Assembly (NCBI GenBank): GCA_030152265.1
Contig: JASLHQ010000224.1
Location: 1-37,992, forward strand
Length of the DNA stretch: 37,992 bases
Direction of reading: 5' to 3'
From: Savagea sp.
Lineage (GTDB): Bacteria; Bacillota; Bacilli; Bacillales_A; Planococcaceae
Shown: positions 14,574 through 22,825 of the stretch, in pieces
Layout of the letters: each line of letters opens with the position of its first letter
Position numbering within the stretch: position 1 is the first letter of the stretch
Notes under the pieces: model-generated
Seen by the model: only the letters and a program-made list of their open reading frames with translations
What the model was told of the DNA's origin: nothing
The model's database searches: none
Translations under genes and position numbers: made by a program

Positions 14574-16226
14574 TTATAGTGAATATGAACCTTTTTCGAT
14601 CATGTAGTCTGCAATTTGACGCTTCAGACCGATTAAGTCCACTGAATCTACTGTTAAATCACGAATTTCCCCTTGGAGTGCTGCTGGATCTTTTGCGATA
14701 CGTGCTGTAATTTCTAATAAGTTCGCTTGAATTTTGCGGCTGCTGTCATGTGCAATGTATGCTGCAAGTGCTTGCTCGATGTCGCGCTTTTTCGATTCTT
14801 CTACGCGAATGAGCACTGCTTTCATTAAGTATAAGTCCATCACCGTATCTGAAATGAGTCGCATTAATTCTTGCTCATTTTCAAACTCTTTTAATGAAAT
14901 CACTTCTTCATTCGTCAATGTTTGCATCACTTTATTGAATGCTGCTAACGCTTTATCATATTGCTCATTACCTAACGCATCATCCGCTTCAAAAACCGAT
15001 GCGTCTTTTGCAAATAACTTCGCAATGCTTCGAGCTACTGTGAGACGGTTAATTTCGTTCGTTCCTTCGAAAATACGGTTGATTCGCGCGTCACGGTACA
15101 TGCGCTCGATATCATATTCTTCCATATATCCGTATCCACCGTGCATTTGAACCCCTTCATCGACAACATAGTCGAGCATTTCAGATGCTGCTACTTTATT
15201 CAATGCACAATCTGCTGCATATTGTGGCAACACTTTTAAAATATTTTCTTCTGAAAGCTCTTCTTCATCGATGAGACGTGCTGTGTAGTAAACACCTGTC
15301 TCCGCTCGATAGATCGATGCTGCCATCATCGCAAGCTTTTCGCGCAACATTGAAAATTGCGATAATTCTCGATTGAATTGCTTACGTTCTTGCGTATATT
15401 GAAGCGCTGTATTGAACGCTTGTTTTCCTGATCCGATGTTAGAGAATGCTAATTTTAGACGAGCTAAGTTTAAAATGTTTAATGCGATGTAATGCCCTTT
15501 ACCGCGCTCTCCTAAAATATTTTCTTCTGGGACATTCACATCTTCTAAAATTAACGTCGCTGTCGAAGAACCTTTGATCCCCATCTTCTGTTCTTCAGGT
15601 CCTACTGAAACACCTGGCATATCGCGCTCGACGATAAATGCCGTCATGCCTTCTTCTGTCTTTGCGAATACAACGTACACATTCGCTAAGTGAGCGTTCG
15701 TAATCCATTGTTTCTCACCATTTAAACGGTAAGAACCGTCGTCGTTTAATTTCGCTGTCGCTTTCGCTGCGAGCGCATCTGAACCAGCGTTCGGTTCTGT
15801 CAATGCGTACGCACCAATCCATTCTCCTGAAGCGAGTTTCGGCAAGCATTTCTTCTTCTGTTCTGGCGTTCCGAAGTACATGTAAGGAAGTGTTCCCACT
15901 CCTGTATGTATGTTGAACGATACTCCGAAACTACTGCCGTGTCCGAGTCCTTCTGCGACGAGGCCAGAAATTTTCTTCCCCATTTCCATCCCGTCATAAT
16001 CTTCTGGAACATCCGCTCCTAAAAGTCCGAGCTCTCCCGCTTCTTCAAACAATTGACGTGCTGTTGCGTAGTCGTATGACTCTAATTTTTCAAGTGATGG
16101 ATATACTCGCTCTGCTGCGAATTGCTCCACCGTCTGTTCAATTAATTTCTCTTCATCATTGAAGTGATCTGGTGCGAAATTTTTTGTCGTATCATTCATT
16201 TGTGGAAAAATATAAGTTCTTGTCAT
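14574..16226 (-). CDS. Acyl-CoA dehydrogenase (long form; probable isobutyryl-/branched-chain role)
   Basis: A 550-residue flavoprotein oxidising an acyl-CoA to the 2-enoyl-CoA. The core shows YALTEPNAGSDALAA near residue 135, KQWITNA near residue 170, QYTQERKQFNREL near residue 275, MHGGYGYMEEYDIERMYRDAR and RIFEGTNEINRLTVA near residue 400, the last holding the catalytic glutamate. A helical C-terminal extension of about 140 residues follows, as in VLCAD/FadE-type enzymes. Sequence alone does not fix chain length; context (hydratase, 3-hydroxyisobutyryl-CoA hydrolase, 3-hydroxyisobutyrate dehydrogenase) suggests isobutyryl-CoA, with fatty acyl-CoA as the alternative. ATG at 16226 follows GGGAGGATG; the longer frame to 16298 would pass through an intergenic hairpin. 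Confidence 0.85.
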   Translation of the reverse strand: MTRTYIFPQMNDTTKNFAPDHFNDEEKLIEQTVEQFAAERVYPSLEKLESYDYATARQLFEEAGELGLLGADVPEDYDGMEMGKKISGLVAEGLGHGSSFGVSFNIHTGVGTLPYMYFGTPEQKKKCLPKLASGEWIGAYALTEPNAGSDALAAKATAKLNDDGSYRLNGEKQWITNAHLANVYVVFAKTEEGMTAFIVERDMPGVSVGPEEQKMGIKGSSTATLILEDVNVPEENILGERGKGHYIALNILNLARLKLAFSNIGSGKQAFNTALQYTQERKQFNRELSQFSMLREKLAMMAASIYRAETGVYYTARLIDEEELSEENILKVLPQYAADCALNKVAASEMLDYVVDEGVQMHGGYGYMEEYDIERMYRDARINRIFEGTNEINRLTVARSIAKLFAKDASVFEADDALGNEQYDKALAAFNKVMQTLTNEEVISLKEFENEQELMRLISDTVMDLYLMKAVLIRVEESKKRDIEQALAAYIAHDSSRKIQANLLEITARIAKDPAALQGEIRDLTVDSVDLIGLKRQIADYMIEKGSYSL

Positions 16227-16271
16227 CGTAAACATCCTCCCTTTTTTAACTACCCTATATGTGAAATAATG

Positions 16272-16297
16272 TGGCTCATGATGCTCACCATGAGCCA
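16272..16297 (-). other. Intercistronic hairpin without T-run
   Basis: Perfect 9-bp arms TGGCTCATG and CATGAGCCA around 8 bases lie between the regulator stop and the dehydrogenase start. No T-run follows on the minus strand, so it is more likely a processing or transcript-stability hairpin than an efficient terminator. Confidence 0.6.
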
Positions 16298-16299
16298 TA

Positions 16300-16313
16300 T
16301 TAAAACGCTTTCA
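16300..16313 (-). promoter_or_regulatory. Candidate CcpA cre site ahead of the acyl-CoA dehydrogenase gene
   Basis: Minus-strand TGAAAGCGTTTTAA matches the cre consensus TGWAAnCGnTnWCA at all positions but one (A for C). It lies 15 bases beyond the regulator stop and could act as a roadblock inside the operon. Confidence 0.5.
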
Positions 16314-16328
16314 TTTCATCGTTTACAT

Positions 16329-18101
16329 TTAAGACATTTTATAACGGTTTAATTTATTATAAAGTGTCGCTCTTGATATATTTAATAATTGTGCAGCTCT
16401 CGTTTTATTGCCGCCCGTTTCTTGTAAAGCGCGTATAATCGAACGTCGATCTTCCATTTCTAGCAGCTCTTCTAAATTTTCGACAGGTTGTGGATGAACA
16501 GGCGATGCAATTGCTTGCTCATGCTCTTGGAATAAATGAATCGTCAAATCGTTAATTCGAATATGATCTTCATCTGTTAAAACGTATAAACGTTCTAACA
16601 TGTTAACGAGTTCTCGAACATTTCCAGGCCAACTATGGTTGTAAAACTTTCGAATAATTTGTTCGTCGATCGTTTTCTCTTTGCCATATTTTTTCGCCAA
16701 TTCTTTCAACTTATACGACACGATGAGCGGAATGTCTGTCAAACGTTCTCTTAACGGTGGAATTTCAATCGGTATGACATTTAAACGATAATACAAGTCT
16801 TCGCGAAACTCCCCCGCTTGTACCATCTCTTTTAAATTACGGTTCGTCGCTGCAATAATTCGAGTATCGATTGGAATCGCTTCTGTCCCTCCAATTCGCT
16901 CTACTTCACGCTCTTGCAACACACGTAATATTTTCGCTTGAATGTTTAAAGACATTTCACCGATTTCATCCAAAAATAACGTACCATTGTGAGCCATTTC
17001 GAACTTTCCTTTATGGCCACCACGTTTCGCTCCGGTGAAAGCTCCTTCCTCATAACCGAAAAGCTCTGATTCAATTAAATTATCTGGAATAGCTGCACAG
17101 TTGATACTGACGAAGTTGCCCGCTTTCATAATTCCCATATCATGAATCGCTTTCGCAAATTGCTCTTTTCCAACTCCGCTCTCCCCAGTGATCAACACGG
17201 TCGCTTTCGTATCGCTCGCCCGAATCGCAATATTTTTCGTTCGCGTAATAATTAAACTATCTCCTAAAATATCATCGAATCGCACGGTCGAGTTACGCTC
17301 TTCTTCGTTATCCCAGCTTATTTGGATCCCCTCTTTATCTGTCACTTCTAGCTTTTGCATGCGCTGGACTGCTTGATAAATTTCAGCAACTCCTTCATAC
17401 AACAGCATTCCGACAGCTCCGACGACTTTTTTATCACGCCAGATTGGTAAGCGGTGAACGACTAAGTTATGACCACCTAATACGTGAGCTTGACTTCTTT
17501 CAGGTACGCCCGTCTTCAGCACAACAGGTAAACGTGTATTTTCAATAACGTCCGCTGCTCGTTTGCCTACCGCTTGTTCTTTATTCAATCCGACATAGCG
17601 ACAATACGCATCGTTCATAACACGAATAATGCCATCATTGTCAACGATAACGAGTCCTTCATAAGCGAGGTCGAATGTTAAACTGTACCAATGTTCCAAT
17701 TCTTGTAGACGTTTAATTTCTTGTACAGCCGCCTTATGATAATCGTGACGCACAGCTTGATCGACGACGCCGATTAACGTATAGTCCGTATCGACGACAT
17801 AGCTCGGCACTGTTTCGATATGCATCATCTTTTCATTTTCCATTACGTAAGCGAATGTTTTGCTCATCCATTTGGTGACTGAGTCTGTTTGATCTATTTG
17901 CTCTGCACTTTGCAACGCTTGTACATACGTCTTTAAATTGAAAACACCGATAATTTTATCATCTTGAATGACTGGCAATTCATTCAATTCAACTTGCATA
18001 ACGAGATGAATCGCATCTCGAACGATACTCGTATGTTGAATCGTTAAGTAATTACGACGCATCCAATCTTTCACTTCGGTCTCTTTTTCAAAGGCAAACA
18101 T
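16329..18101 (-). CDS. Sigma-54-dependent activator with CBS and PAS sensor domains
   Basis: A 590-residue enhancer-binding protein. Residues about 8-120 form a CBS-type pair (VRDAIHLVMQVELNELPVIQ, DDKIIGVFNLK, then VDTDYTLIGVVD); residues 135-240 form a PAS domain (YEGLVIVDNDGIIRVMNDAY). The AAA+ domain has Walker A GESGVGKE (306-313), the sigma-54 contact loop GAFTGA (353-358) and Walker B GTLFLDEIGEM. A Fis-type helix-turn-helix ends the protein (GGNKTRAAQLLNISRATLYN). There is no receiver domain, so the signal is a ligand, probably an adenine nucleotide at CBS and a metabolite at PAS. It lies inside the operon whose first gene has a sigma-54 promoter, so it likely activates its own operon, comparable in role to BkdR of Bacillus. 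Confidence 0.93.
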   Translation of the reverse strand: MFAFEKETEVKDWMRRNYLTIQHTSIVRDAIHLVMQVELNELPVIQDDKIIGVFNLKTYVQALQSAEQIDQTDSVTKWMSKTFAYVMENEKMMHIETVPSYVVDTDYTLIGVVDQAVRHDYHKAAVQEIKRLQELEHWYSLTFDLAYEGLVIVDNDGIIRVMNDAYCRYVGLNKEQAVGKRAADVIENTRLPVVLKTGVPERSQAHVLGGHNLVVHRLPIWRDKKVVGAVGMLLYEGVAEIYQAVQRMQKLEVTDKEGIQISWDNEEERNSTVRFDDILGDSLIITRTKNIAIRASDTKATVLITGESGVGKEQFAKAIHDMGIMKAGNFVSINCAAIPDNLIESELFGYEEGAFTGAKRGGHKGKFEMAHNGTLFLDEIGEMSLNIQAKILRVLQEREVERIGGTEAIPIDTRIIAATNRNLKEMVQAGEFREDLYYRLNVIPIEIPPLRERLTDIPLIVSYKLKELAKKYGKEKTIDEQIIRKFYNHSWPGNVRELVNMLERLYVLTDEDHIRINDLTIHLFQEHEQAIASPVHPQPVENLEELLEMEDRRSIIRALQETGGNKTRAAQLLNISRATLYNKLNRYKMS

Positions 18102-18122
18102 ATCATCACCAAACCTTTCTAT

Positions 18123-19163
18123 TTACGCTGTGAAAAATGAATCGACAAACGCCTCCGAAACGTCTTCTAAATTTTTATACTCATACTGTGGATTTTGATC
18201 TTTGTCGATGACGACTGAACGAATTCCTTCATAAAAGTCTTTATGTTTTAAGAAATTCGAGCCGATATTTAATTCCATCGCTAAACAGTCTTTCAACGAC
18301 TTTCCTTCTCCACGTTTTAATTGTTCTAACGTTACCTTTAACGAAACAGGTGATTTCCCTTTTACGATGCTTGCTGTTTTTTGAGAAAACTCATCGTCGG
18401 CACTTTCAAGCGATGCGATAATATCTTCCACCGTCTCTTTTGCGAAATGCTCATCGATTGCTGCACGTTGTTGTTCAAGCTTCCCTTCTCCGTCGAATGT
18501 TGCTCGAACTTTTGCAATCGCTTGCTCAACGACTTCTTTCGCCGAACCGTTTGAAAAATCAGCTCGCTTTAAATCTTCTGTTAAAGCTGATAAGTTTTCG
18601 CTTAACACATACTCATCCGCCACTTTCGCATAAATCGCATCTTGTGCACCAATCGTGCTCGCTGATAATGCTAAATAACGTCCAACTTGCCCTGGTGCTC
18701 GATTTAAGAAATATGACCCACCGACATCTGGGAAGAAGCCGATATTCATTTCAGGCATCGCCCAACGCGTAGTTTCTGTCACGATGCGGTGACTCGCTCC
18801 TTGTGTTAATCCGACACCGCCCCCCATGACGATTCCATTTAAATAAGCGATAATCGGCTTGTCATATTCTGCGATCATTAAATCAACATCATACTCAATG
18901 TCAAAGAAGTTCATCGCCGCTTGACGATTCTCTTCTGATTCTTGTGCCGCATGAAGCATTTTAATGTCCCCACCTGCACAGAGCGCACGTTCTAAGTCGC
19001 TGCGCAACAACACCGCTTGCACCGAATCATCTGTTTTCCATTCTTCTAACGCCTTTTGAATAATTAAAAGCATATCTGTATTTAATGAGTTTAACGCTTT
19101 CGGACGATTTAAAATTAACTCTCCGAGTCCGTTCTCATGTTTTACAACGAGTACTTCTCCCAC
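18123..19163 (-). CDS. 3-hydroxyisobutyryl-CoA hydrolase
   Basis: A 346-residue crotonase-fold protein, the length of HIBCH and about 85 residues longer than simple hydratases. LCAGGDIKML forms the first oxyanion-hole loop; GVGLTQGASHRIVTETTRWA and MPEMNIGFFPDVGGSYFLNR are diagnostic of HIBCH, with the catalytic Glu and Asp in the second stretch. The C-terminal MELNIGSNFLKHKDFYEGIR is also typical. It frees 3-hydroxyisobutyrate from CoA in valine catabolism. It starts at GTG 19163, 6 bases after GGAGGGG, 12 bases downstream of the hydratase stop, and precedes the activator gene by 21 bases, in one operon. Confidence 0.92.
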   Translation of the reverse strand: MGEVLVVKHENGLGELILNRPKALNSLNTDMLLIIQKALEEWKTDDSVQAVLLRSDLERALCAGGDIKMLHAAQESEENRQAAMNFFDIEYDVDLMIAEYDKPIIAYLNGIVMGGGVGLTQGASHRIVTETTRWAMPEMNIGFFPDVGGSYFLNRAPGQVGRYLALSASTIGAQDAIYAKVADEYVLSENLSALTEDLKRADFSNGSAKEVVEQAIAKVRATFDGEGKLEQQRAAIDEHFAKETVEDIIASLESADDEFSQKTASIVKGKSPVSLKVTLEQLKRGEGKSLKDCLAMELNIGSNFLKHKDFYEGIRSVVIDKDQNPQYEYKNLEDVSEAFVDSFFTA

Positions 19164-19175
19164 AAAAACCCCTCC

Positions 19176-19961
19176 TTATTTATGCTTAAATTCAGCTGCA
19201 CGTTTTTCGCTGAATGCCGTAACTCCTTCTTTCGCATCTTCTGTTAAGAACAATTCTGCGAACATTTCACGCTCTACTTTCAACCCTTCTTCTAAAGTTG
19301 TCGCAAGTCCTTCTTGAACAGCTTTCATTGCGCGTGAAATTGACGTATTACTATGAGTACTTACGTAAGAAGCTGCTACTTCTTTCGCTTTATCGAGTAA
19401 CTCTTCTCCTGGAACGACGTATTGAACGATGTGTAAATCTTTCGCTTCAGCTGCACTAATGTGACGACCTGATAAAATTAAATCGAGTGCCACTGCCTCA
19501 TTTGTCAAACGTGCGAGACGTTGCGTTCCTCCAAATGCTGGAATTAACCCTAAGTTCAATTCAGGCAATCCTAAAATCGCCTTCTCACTCGCTAAACGAA
19601 CGTGACATCCTAACGCAATTTCAAGTCCGCCCCCTAATGCTGGACCGTTCACTGCCGCGATTACTGGTTTGCGTAACGCTTCAATTTCATCGCATAACGC
19701 TTGTCCTGCTTTCGCCATATTTAATCCATTCTCATCGCTCCCCATCGCTGGAATGAATTCTTTAATGTCCGCTCCTGCTACGAAGAAACGTCCTTTTCCT
19801 GTAATGATAATTGCATGAACATCGTCCTGCTCACCCAATTTTTTCACTTCATCTCGCAACTCTTGAATAACGTGCGAAGATAGAGCATTCGCCGGTGCGT
19901 GATCAATCTCCAATACTGCAATATGATTTTCTACTGTTACGTTTGAATATTTACTCATCAT
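19176..19961 (-). CDS. Enoyl-CoA hydratase (methacrylyl-/crotonyl-CoA type)
   Basis: A 261-residue crotonase. FFVAGADIKEF and GPALGGGLEIALGCHVRLA form the oxyanion hole; LGLPELNLGLIPAFGGTQRL carries the catalytic glutamates. It adds water to a 2-enoyl-CoA; in this operon the expected substrate is methacrylyl-CoA, giving 3-hydroxyisobutyryl-CoA, though crotonyl-CoA is possible. I start at ATG 19961 (a second ATG follows at once) after GGAAAGGGG. The longer frame to 19997 is excluded because the sigma-54 start point is predicted at about that base. First gene of the block. Confidence 0.9.
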   Translation of the reverse strand: MMSKYSNVTVENHIAVLEIDHAPANALSSHVIQELRDEVKKLGEQDDVHAIIITGKGRFFVAGADIKEFIPAMGSDENGLNMAKAGQALCDEIEALRKPVIAAVNGPALGGGLEIALGCHVRLASEKAILGLPELNLGLIPAFGGTQRLARLTNEAVALDLILSGRHISAAEAKDLHIVQYVVPGEELLDKAKEVAASYVSTHSNTSISRAMKAVQEGLATTLEEGLKVEREMFAELFLTEDAKEGVTAFSEKRAAEFKHK

Positions 19962-20005
19962 ACTTTTCCCCTTTCCAGTTGATTTGCTTATCTGCATATA
20001 TATTA

Positions 20006-20023
20006 ATGCAAGTTATGTGCCAA
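20006..20023 (-). promoter_or_regulatory. Sigma-54 (-24/-12) promoter of the valine/isobutyrate operon
   Basis: Minus-strand TTGGCACATAACTTGCAT contains TGGCAC, 5 bases, TTGCAT, a full match to the -24/-12 consensus TGGCACn5TTGCW. The start point falls near 19995, giving a leader of about 35 bases to the hydratase ATG. The operon itself encodes a sigma-54 activator, which supports the call strongly. Confidence 0.93.
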
Positions 20024-20031
20024 CCTATAAA

Positions 20032-20045
20032 TGTTAGCGCTTTCA
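20032..20045 (-). promoter_or_regulatory. CcpA cre site upstream of the sigma-54 promoter
   Basis: Minus-strand TGAAAGCGCTAACA matches all defined positions of the cre consensus TGWAAnCGnTnWCA. It lies 8 bases upstream of the -24 element, between the promoter and the candidate activator sites, so bound CcpA could block looping or polymerase. Catabolite repression of sigma-54 operons is known in Bacillus. Confidence 0.8.
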
Positions 20046-20072
20046 ACGTTTCAAAAACGTATAAGTGACTAT

Positions 20073-20115
20073 TTGTATATACAATTATACACTACCGTCT
20101 AGTTTTGTGTATACA
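20073..20115. promoter_or_regulatory. Candidate upstream activator sites (phased TGTATA palindromes)
   Basis: TTGTATATACAA (20073-20084) and TGTATACA (20108-20115) are perfect palindromes whose centres are 33 bp apart, about three helical turns. Extra TATACA half-sites occur at 20086-20091 and 20135-20140, and TATACAC (20086-20092) pairs with GTGTATA (20107-20113). They lie about 65-130 bp upstream of the -12 element, where sigma-54 activators normally bind. Confidence 0.55.
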
Positions 20116-20206
20116 TATTTTTACACCCCTATACTATACACGTTTCAAACTATATTTCTTTCATCACTTGCTCGTTCTATTTCGTCTAAACAACAATTTT
20201 AGACAA

Positions 20207-20234
20207 ATAAAAAACGAACGTACAAAACGTTCGT
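20207..20234 (-). terminator. Terminator of the Yip1-like gene
   Basis: Perfect 8-bp arms ACGAACGT and ACGTTCGT around 5 bases, followed on the minus strand by TTTTTTATTT. It separates this gene from the sigma-54 operon. Confidence 0.88.
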
Positions 20235-20244
20235 CGGCAAGATG

Positions 20245-20817
20245 TTAAGCAACAGGTGGCAATATAATATAATAAATACTCGTAAAAAAAACAAACATAA
20301 TAAGAACTGCAATATACGCTTTTTTCGTTTCAAATTGTTGAGTCGCTTCCAACGCTTTAACACAAAGTAAATAAATCCAAATGAGAGCTACGAGCGCTAA
20401 TCCGATATGAAGCGTCGTTAACGTCCCGCCGCTCGTAAATGTAATGAACGCTGGCATCGCGAATGCTGCCGGTAAAAGAGCTATGCTCGTCACACGGCGG
20501 ATGATGCGTAAAATACCCGCTCCGCCAAATCCACGCGCTGCTGCCCAAAGCAATAAAGAAAAAACAAAGACAGTTAACCATACTGTAACAAAACCGACAC
20601 CTACGAGAAGTAGTGGCATTAAAACCGTACGCAATAAAGGTGATTCTAAAGCTTGTACAGTTTCGAGATTTTGATAAATGGAAAGCCCTCCATATATAGC
20701 CCCGAGCAATCCGATAAGGAGAATACTCCACTTCCCCATTTTTTCAGACTGGCTAAATTGCGCCATCGCTTCTTTATCTAAAAATAAACTTCTTTTAATC
20801 GTTTGGAGTGAGTTCAT
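20245..20817 (-). CDS. Yip1-domain membrane protein
   Basis: A 190-residue protein with a short cytoplasmic N-terminus and five likely membrane segments (about residues 28-50, 64-95, 100-127, 130-150, 165-187). The arrangement and sequences such as TVWLTVFVFSLLLWAAARGFGG fit the YIP1 family of bacterial membrane proteins, whose function is not established. GGGGGCGG precedes the ATG at good spacing. Between it and the symporter gene upstream lies a hairpin terminator, so it is probably read from its own promoter or by readthrough. No feature links it clearly to the valine genes. Confidence 0.7.
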   Translation of the reverse strand: MNSLQTIKRSLFLDKEAMAQFSQSEKMGKWSILLIGLLGAIYGGLSIYQNLETVQALESPLLRTVLMPLLLVGVGFVTVWLTVFVFSLLLWAAARGFGGAGILRIIRRVTSIALLPAAFAMPAFITFTSGGTLTTLHIGLALVALIWIYLLCVKALEATQQFETKKAYIAVLIMFVFFTSIYYIILPPVA

Positions 20818-20844
20818 TATTTCCGCCCCCTTTTAATAGAAGAA

Positions 20845-20884
20845 AAGGAGAATTCGATGATATGTAATCACCGAATTTCTCCAT
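20845..20884 (-). terminator. Terminator of the symporter operon
   Basis: Arms GGAGAATTCG and CGAATTTCTCC (one bulge) around 15 bases, followed on the minus strand by TTTTCTTCT. The T-run is interrupted, so readthrough into the Yip1-like gene is possible. Confidence 0.7.
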
Positions 20885-20889
20885 TTCTT

Positions 20890-22539
20890 TTATAAATTCC
20901 ACGGCATGATCGCCCATGCGAACATCGCAATACTTCCAACGACGATAATAACCGCTGCGACCATACTATTGTAGCGCGCTGGGTTAACTGTTTCCCAGCC
21001 ATGAATACGTTCAATTAGCTCCGCATCTTCAGTTTTCGTTAAATATTTTTGGAGTCCTGGCATACGGTTCGTAACGTACGACACGACAATTAATAAAATG
21101 AAACTGATCGGTACGGTAAACATTGCCCCTGACAACCCTAAACCATCCGTCATCGCATGACCGCTAATGACGATTGAAGGGAAGACGAACGGTGATACGA
21201 CGATGTAGACGATTCCACCGATAATTGCGGCAGACATCGCACCGAATTTATTCGCCTCTTTCCACCAAACTCCCGTGACAATGAGTGGTGCGTTCGTTAC
21301 TGCTGCTAATCCGAACGCCCATAAAATACTAACGACTAAGAAATCAGGTGGGTTAAATGCTAAGACGACACTGACAACACCACCGAGTGCGATCGAAATA
21401 TAACCGAGACGTACTTTTGATTTATTCGCTAAATGCGGACGTAATGTCGAAACGATATCTTGTGAAATGAGTGCCCCAATCGCAATTAAGTTTCCACTCA
21501 AAGTAGAAAGCCCTGCTGATACAGCTCCCGCAATAACGAGTGCTGTCACCCATTCCGAGTTATACACAAGGTTCAAAATAATCGTTAATTTATCTGCGTC
21601 TTCTACAGAAATTGGATTGCCTGTCGTTTCTGTAAAGTAAACACCTGCGAACCCCATCGCATATGTCGCCGAGAAAACGACACCTAATACTAATGCGAAC
21701 CAAACCATCGCTTTTCGTGCACTTTGAAGGCTAGATGCTGTATACACACGCATCGCTAAGTGCGGTAAGCCAAGTGACCCGAATGTCAATGCTGGAATAA
21801 TCGCGAAATACCATTTCACCGAATATTGATAGTCAAAGAAGTTAGGAACTGCTTCCAACATCGTCGGTACCATGTCCGCATAAAGAAGTGGTGGGAAATA
21901 CCAACCCGATCCACCCATCGCTTTCATAATAGCACCGAGTGGCACAACGAACATTAATGTAATGATGACCATTTGAATCGCCGCATTATTTGTCGCTCCA
22001 GACATTCCTCCCATTGTGACATAACCAATGACAAGAACCCCTCCAACAACAAGACCTACAAAATATGGAATTCCTAACAATGTTTCAAATGCTACTGCAA
22101 TTCCGATCATCTGTCCTAAAGCGTACATAATTTGAACTAAAATCATAAAGAGTGCTGCGACGATTGATGCTCGAACTCCGTAACGTTCACGAATAAAGTG
22201 AGTCGGTGTAAATGCACCCATACGTCGTAAAGAGGTTCCGTAAATAATCGTAATTAAAGGAATCGCTAAAATTAATTGAATCCACATAATGACGAATGGA
22301 ACTTTCATATTAAGAATAAGACCTGTAACCCCTAAAAACGTCGCGATACTCATATAAGTAGAAGCCATCGCTAATCCGTTCGTAAATGCACCGACGCCTC
22401 CGCCTGCTGCATATAAATCTTCTACCGATTTACTCGAACGGTTGGAAATATAACTAACGACATAGAATAATAAAAACGTTAAAGCTACAACGACAATCCC
22501 GATGATCGGATTTTCAAGCTGCCATCCATTTTCCCCCAT
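20890..22539 (-). CDS. Sodium:solute symporter (acetate/monocarboxylate permease, ActP-like)
   Basis: A 549-residue member of the SSS family with about 13 membrane segments. Family landmarks are FYVVSYISNRSSKSVEDLYAAGG near the start, LAMASTYMSIATFLGVTGL (TM2 sodium-site region), LIYGTSLRRMGAFTPTHFIRERYG-type loop, and VIAGAVSAGLSTLSGNLIAIGALIS near residue 350. The closest functional group is cation/acetate and related short-chain monocarboxylate symporters; the exact acid is unknown. AAGGAGTG precedes the ATG, one base after the stop of the small partner gene, so the two are coupled. A near-cre site upstream suggests catabolite control. Short-chain acid uptake would fit the neighbouring acyl-CoA genes. 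Confidence 0.87.
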   Translation of the reverse strand: MGENGWQLENPIIGIVVVALTFLLFYVVSYISNRSSKSVEDLYAAGGGVGAFTNGLAMASTYMSIATFLGVTGLILNMKVPFVIMWIQLILAIPLITIIYGTSLRRMGAFTPTHFIRERYGVRASIVAALFMILVQIMYALGQMIGIAVAFETLLGIPYFVGLVVGGVLVIGYVTMGGMSGATNNAAIQMVIITLMFVVPLGAIMKAMGGSGWYFPPLLYADMVPTMLEAVPNFFDYQYSVKWYFAIIPALTFGSLGLPHLAMRVYTASSLQSARKAMVWFALVLGVVFSATYAMGFAGVYFTETTGNPISVEDADKLTIILNLVYNSEWVTALVIAGAVSAGLSTLSGNLIAIGALISQDIVSTLRPHLANKSKVRLGYISIALGGVVSVVLAFNPPDFLVVSILWAFGLAAVTNAPLIVTGVWWKEANKFGAMSAAIIGGIVYIVVSPFVFPSIVISGHAMTDGLGLSGAMFTVPISFILLIVVSYVTNRMPGLQKYLTKTEDAELIERIHGWETVNPARYNSMVAAVIIVVGSIAMFAWAIMPWNL

Positions 22540-22540
22540 A

Positions 22541-22825
22541 TTAGTTCACTCCTTCCGGCGATTTCTTTTCCGCTGCTTCTGCTCGTTTCATCTCATTTTC
22601 ACGTTCGATCGCTTCGTCAATTTTATTCCCAATTGCCCCCGCAATGATCGTTAAAATTAAAACGCCGAACCAGCCAGACAAAATCGGGACGATATACATC
22701 ACTGGAAACCCGAAGAGCATAGCATCTGTCGGAAACATCGCAAACAACAAACCAGAGTGACCTACTACTAAAAAGATAGCTGACATAATAATCGTGAACC
22801 ATACTTCTTTTTGATACGCATTCAT
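22541..22825 (-). CDS. Small membrane partner of the SSS symporter
   Basis: A 94-residue protein with two transmembrane helices (about 9-32 and 38-68), an LFGFPVMYIVPILSGWFG segment between or within them, and a charged C-terminal tail ending KKSPEGVN. Small two-helix proteins (DUF3311, DUF4212 and DUF485 types) are encoded just ahead of many SSS symporters, and the LFGFP stretch most recalls DUF3311. I infer an accessory subunit; the precise family is uncertain. AAGGGGG precedes the ATG. First gene of the two-gene operon, behind a long AT-rich upstream region. Confidence 0.75.
   Translation of the reverse strand: MNAYQKEVWFTIIMSAIFLVVGHSGLLFAMFPTDAMLFGFPVMYIVPILSGWFGVLILTIIAGAIGNKIDEAIERENEMKRAEAAEKKSPEGVN

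Noticed and set aside
14734..15150. 138-codon plus-strand ORF
   Set aside because: Antisense to the acyl-CoA dehydrogenase catalytic region; shadow frame.
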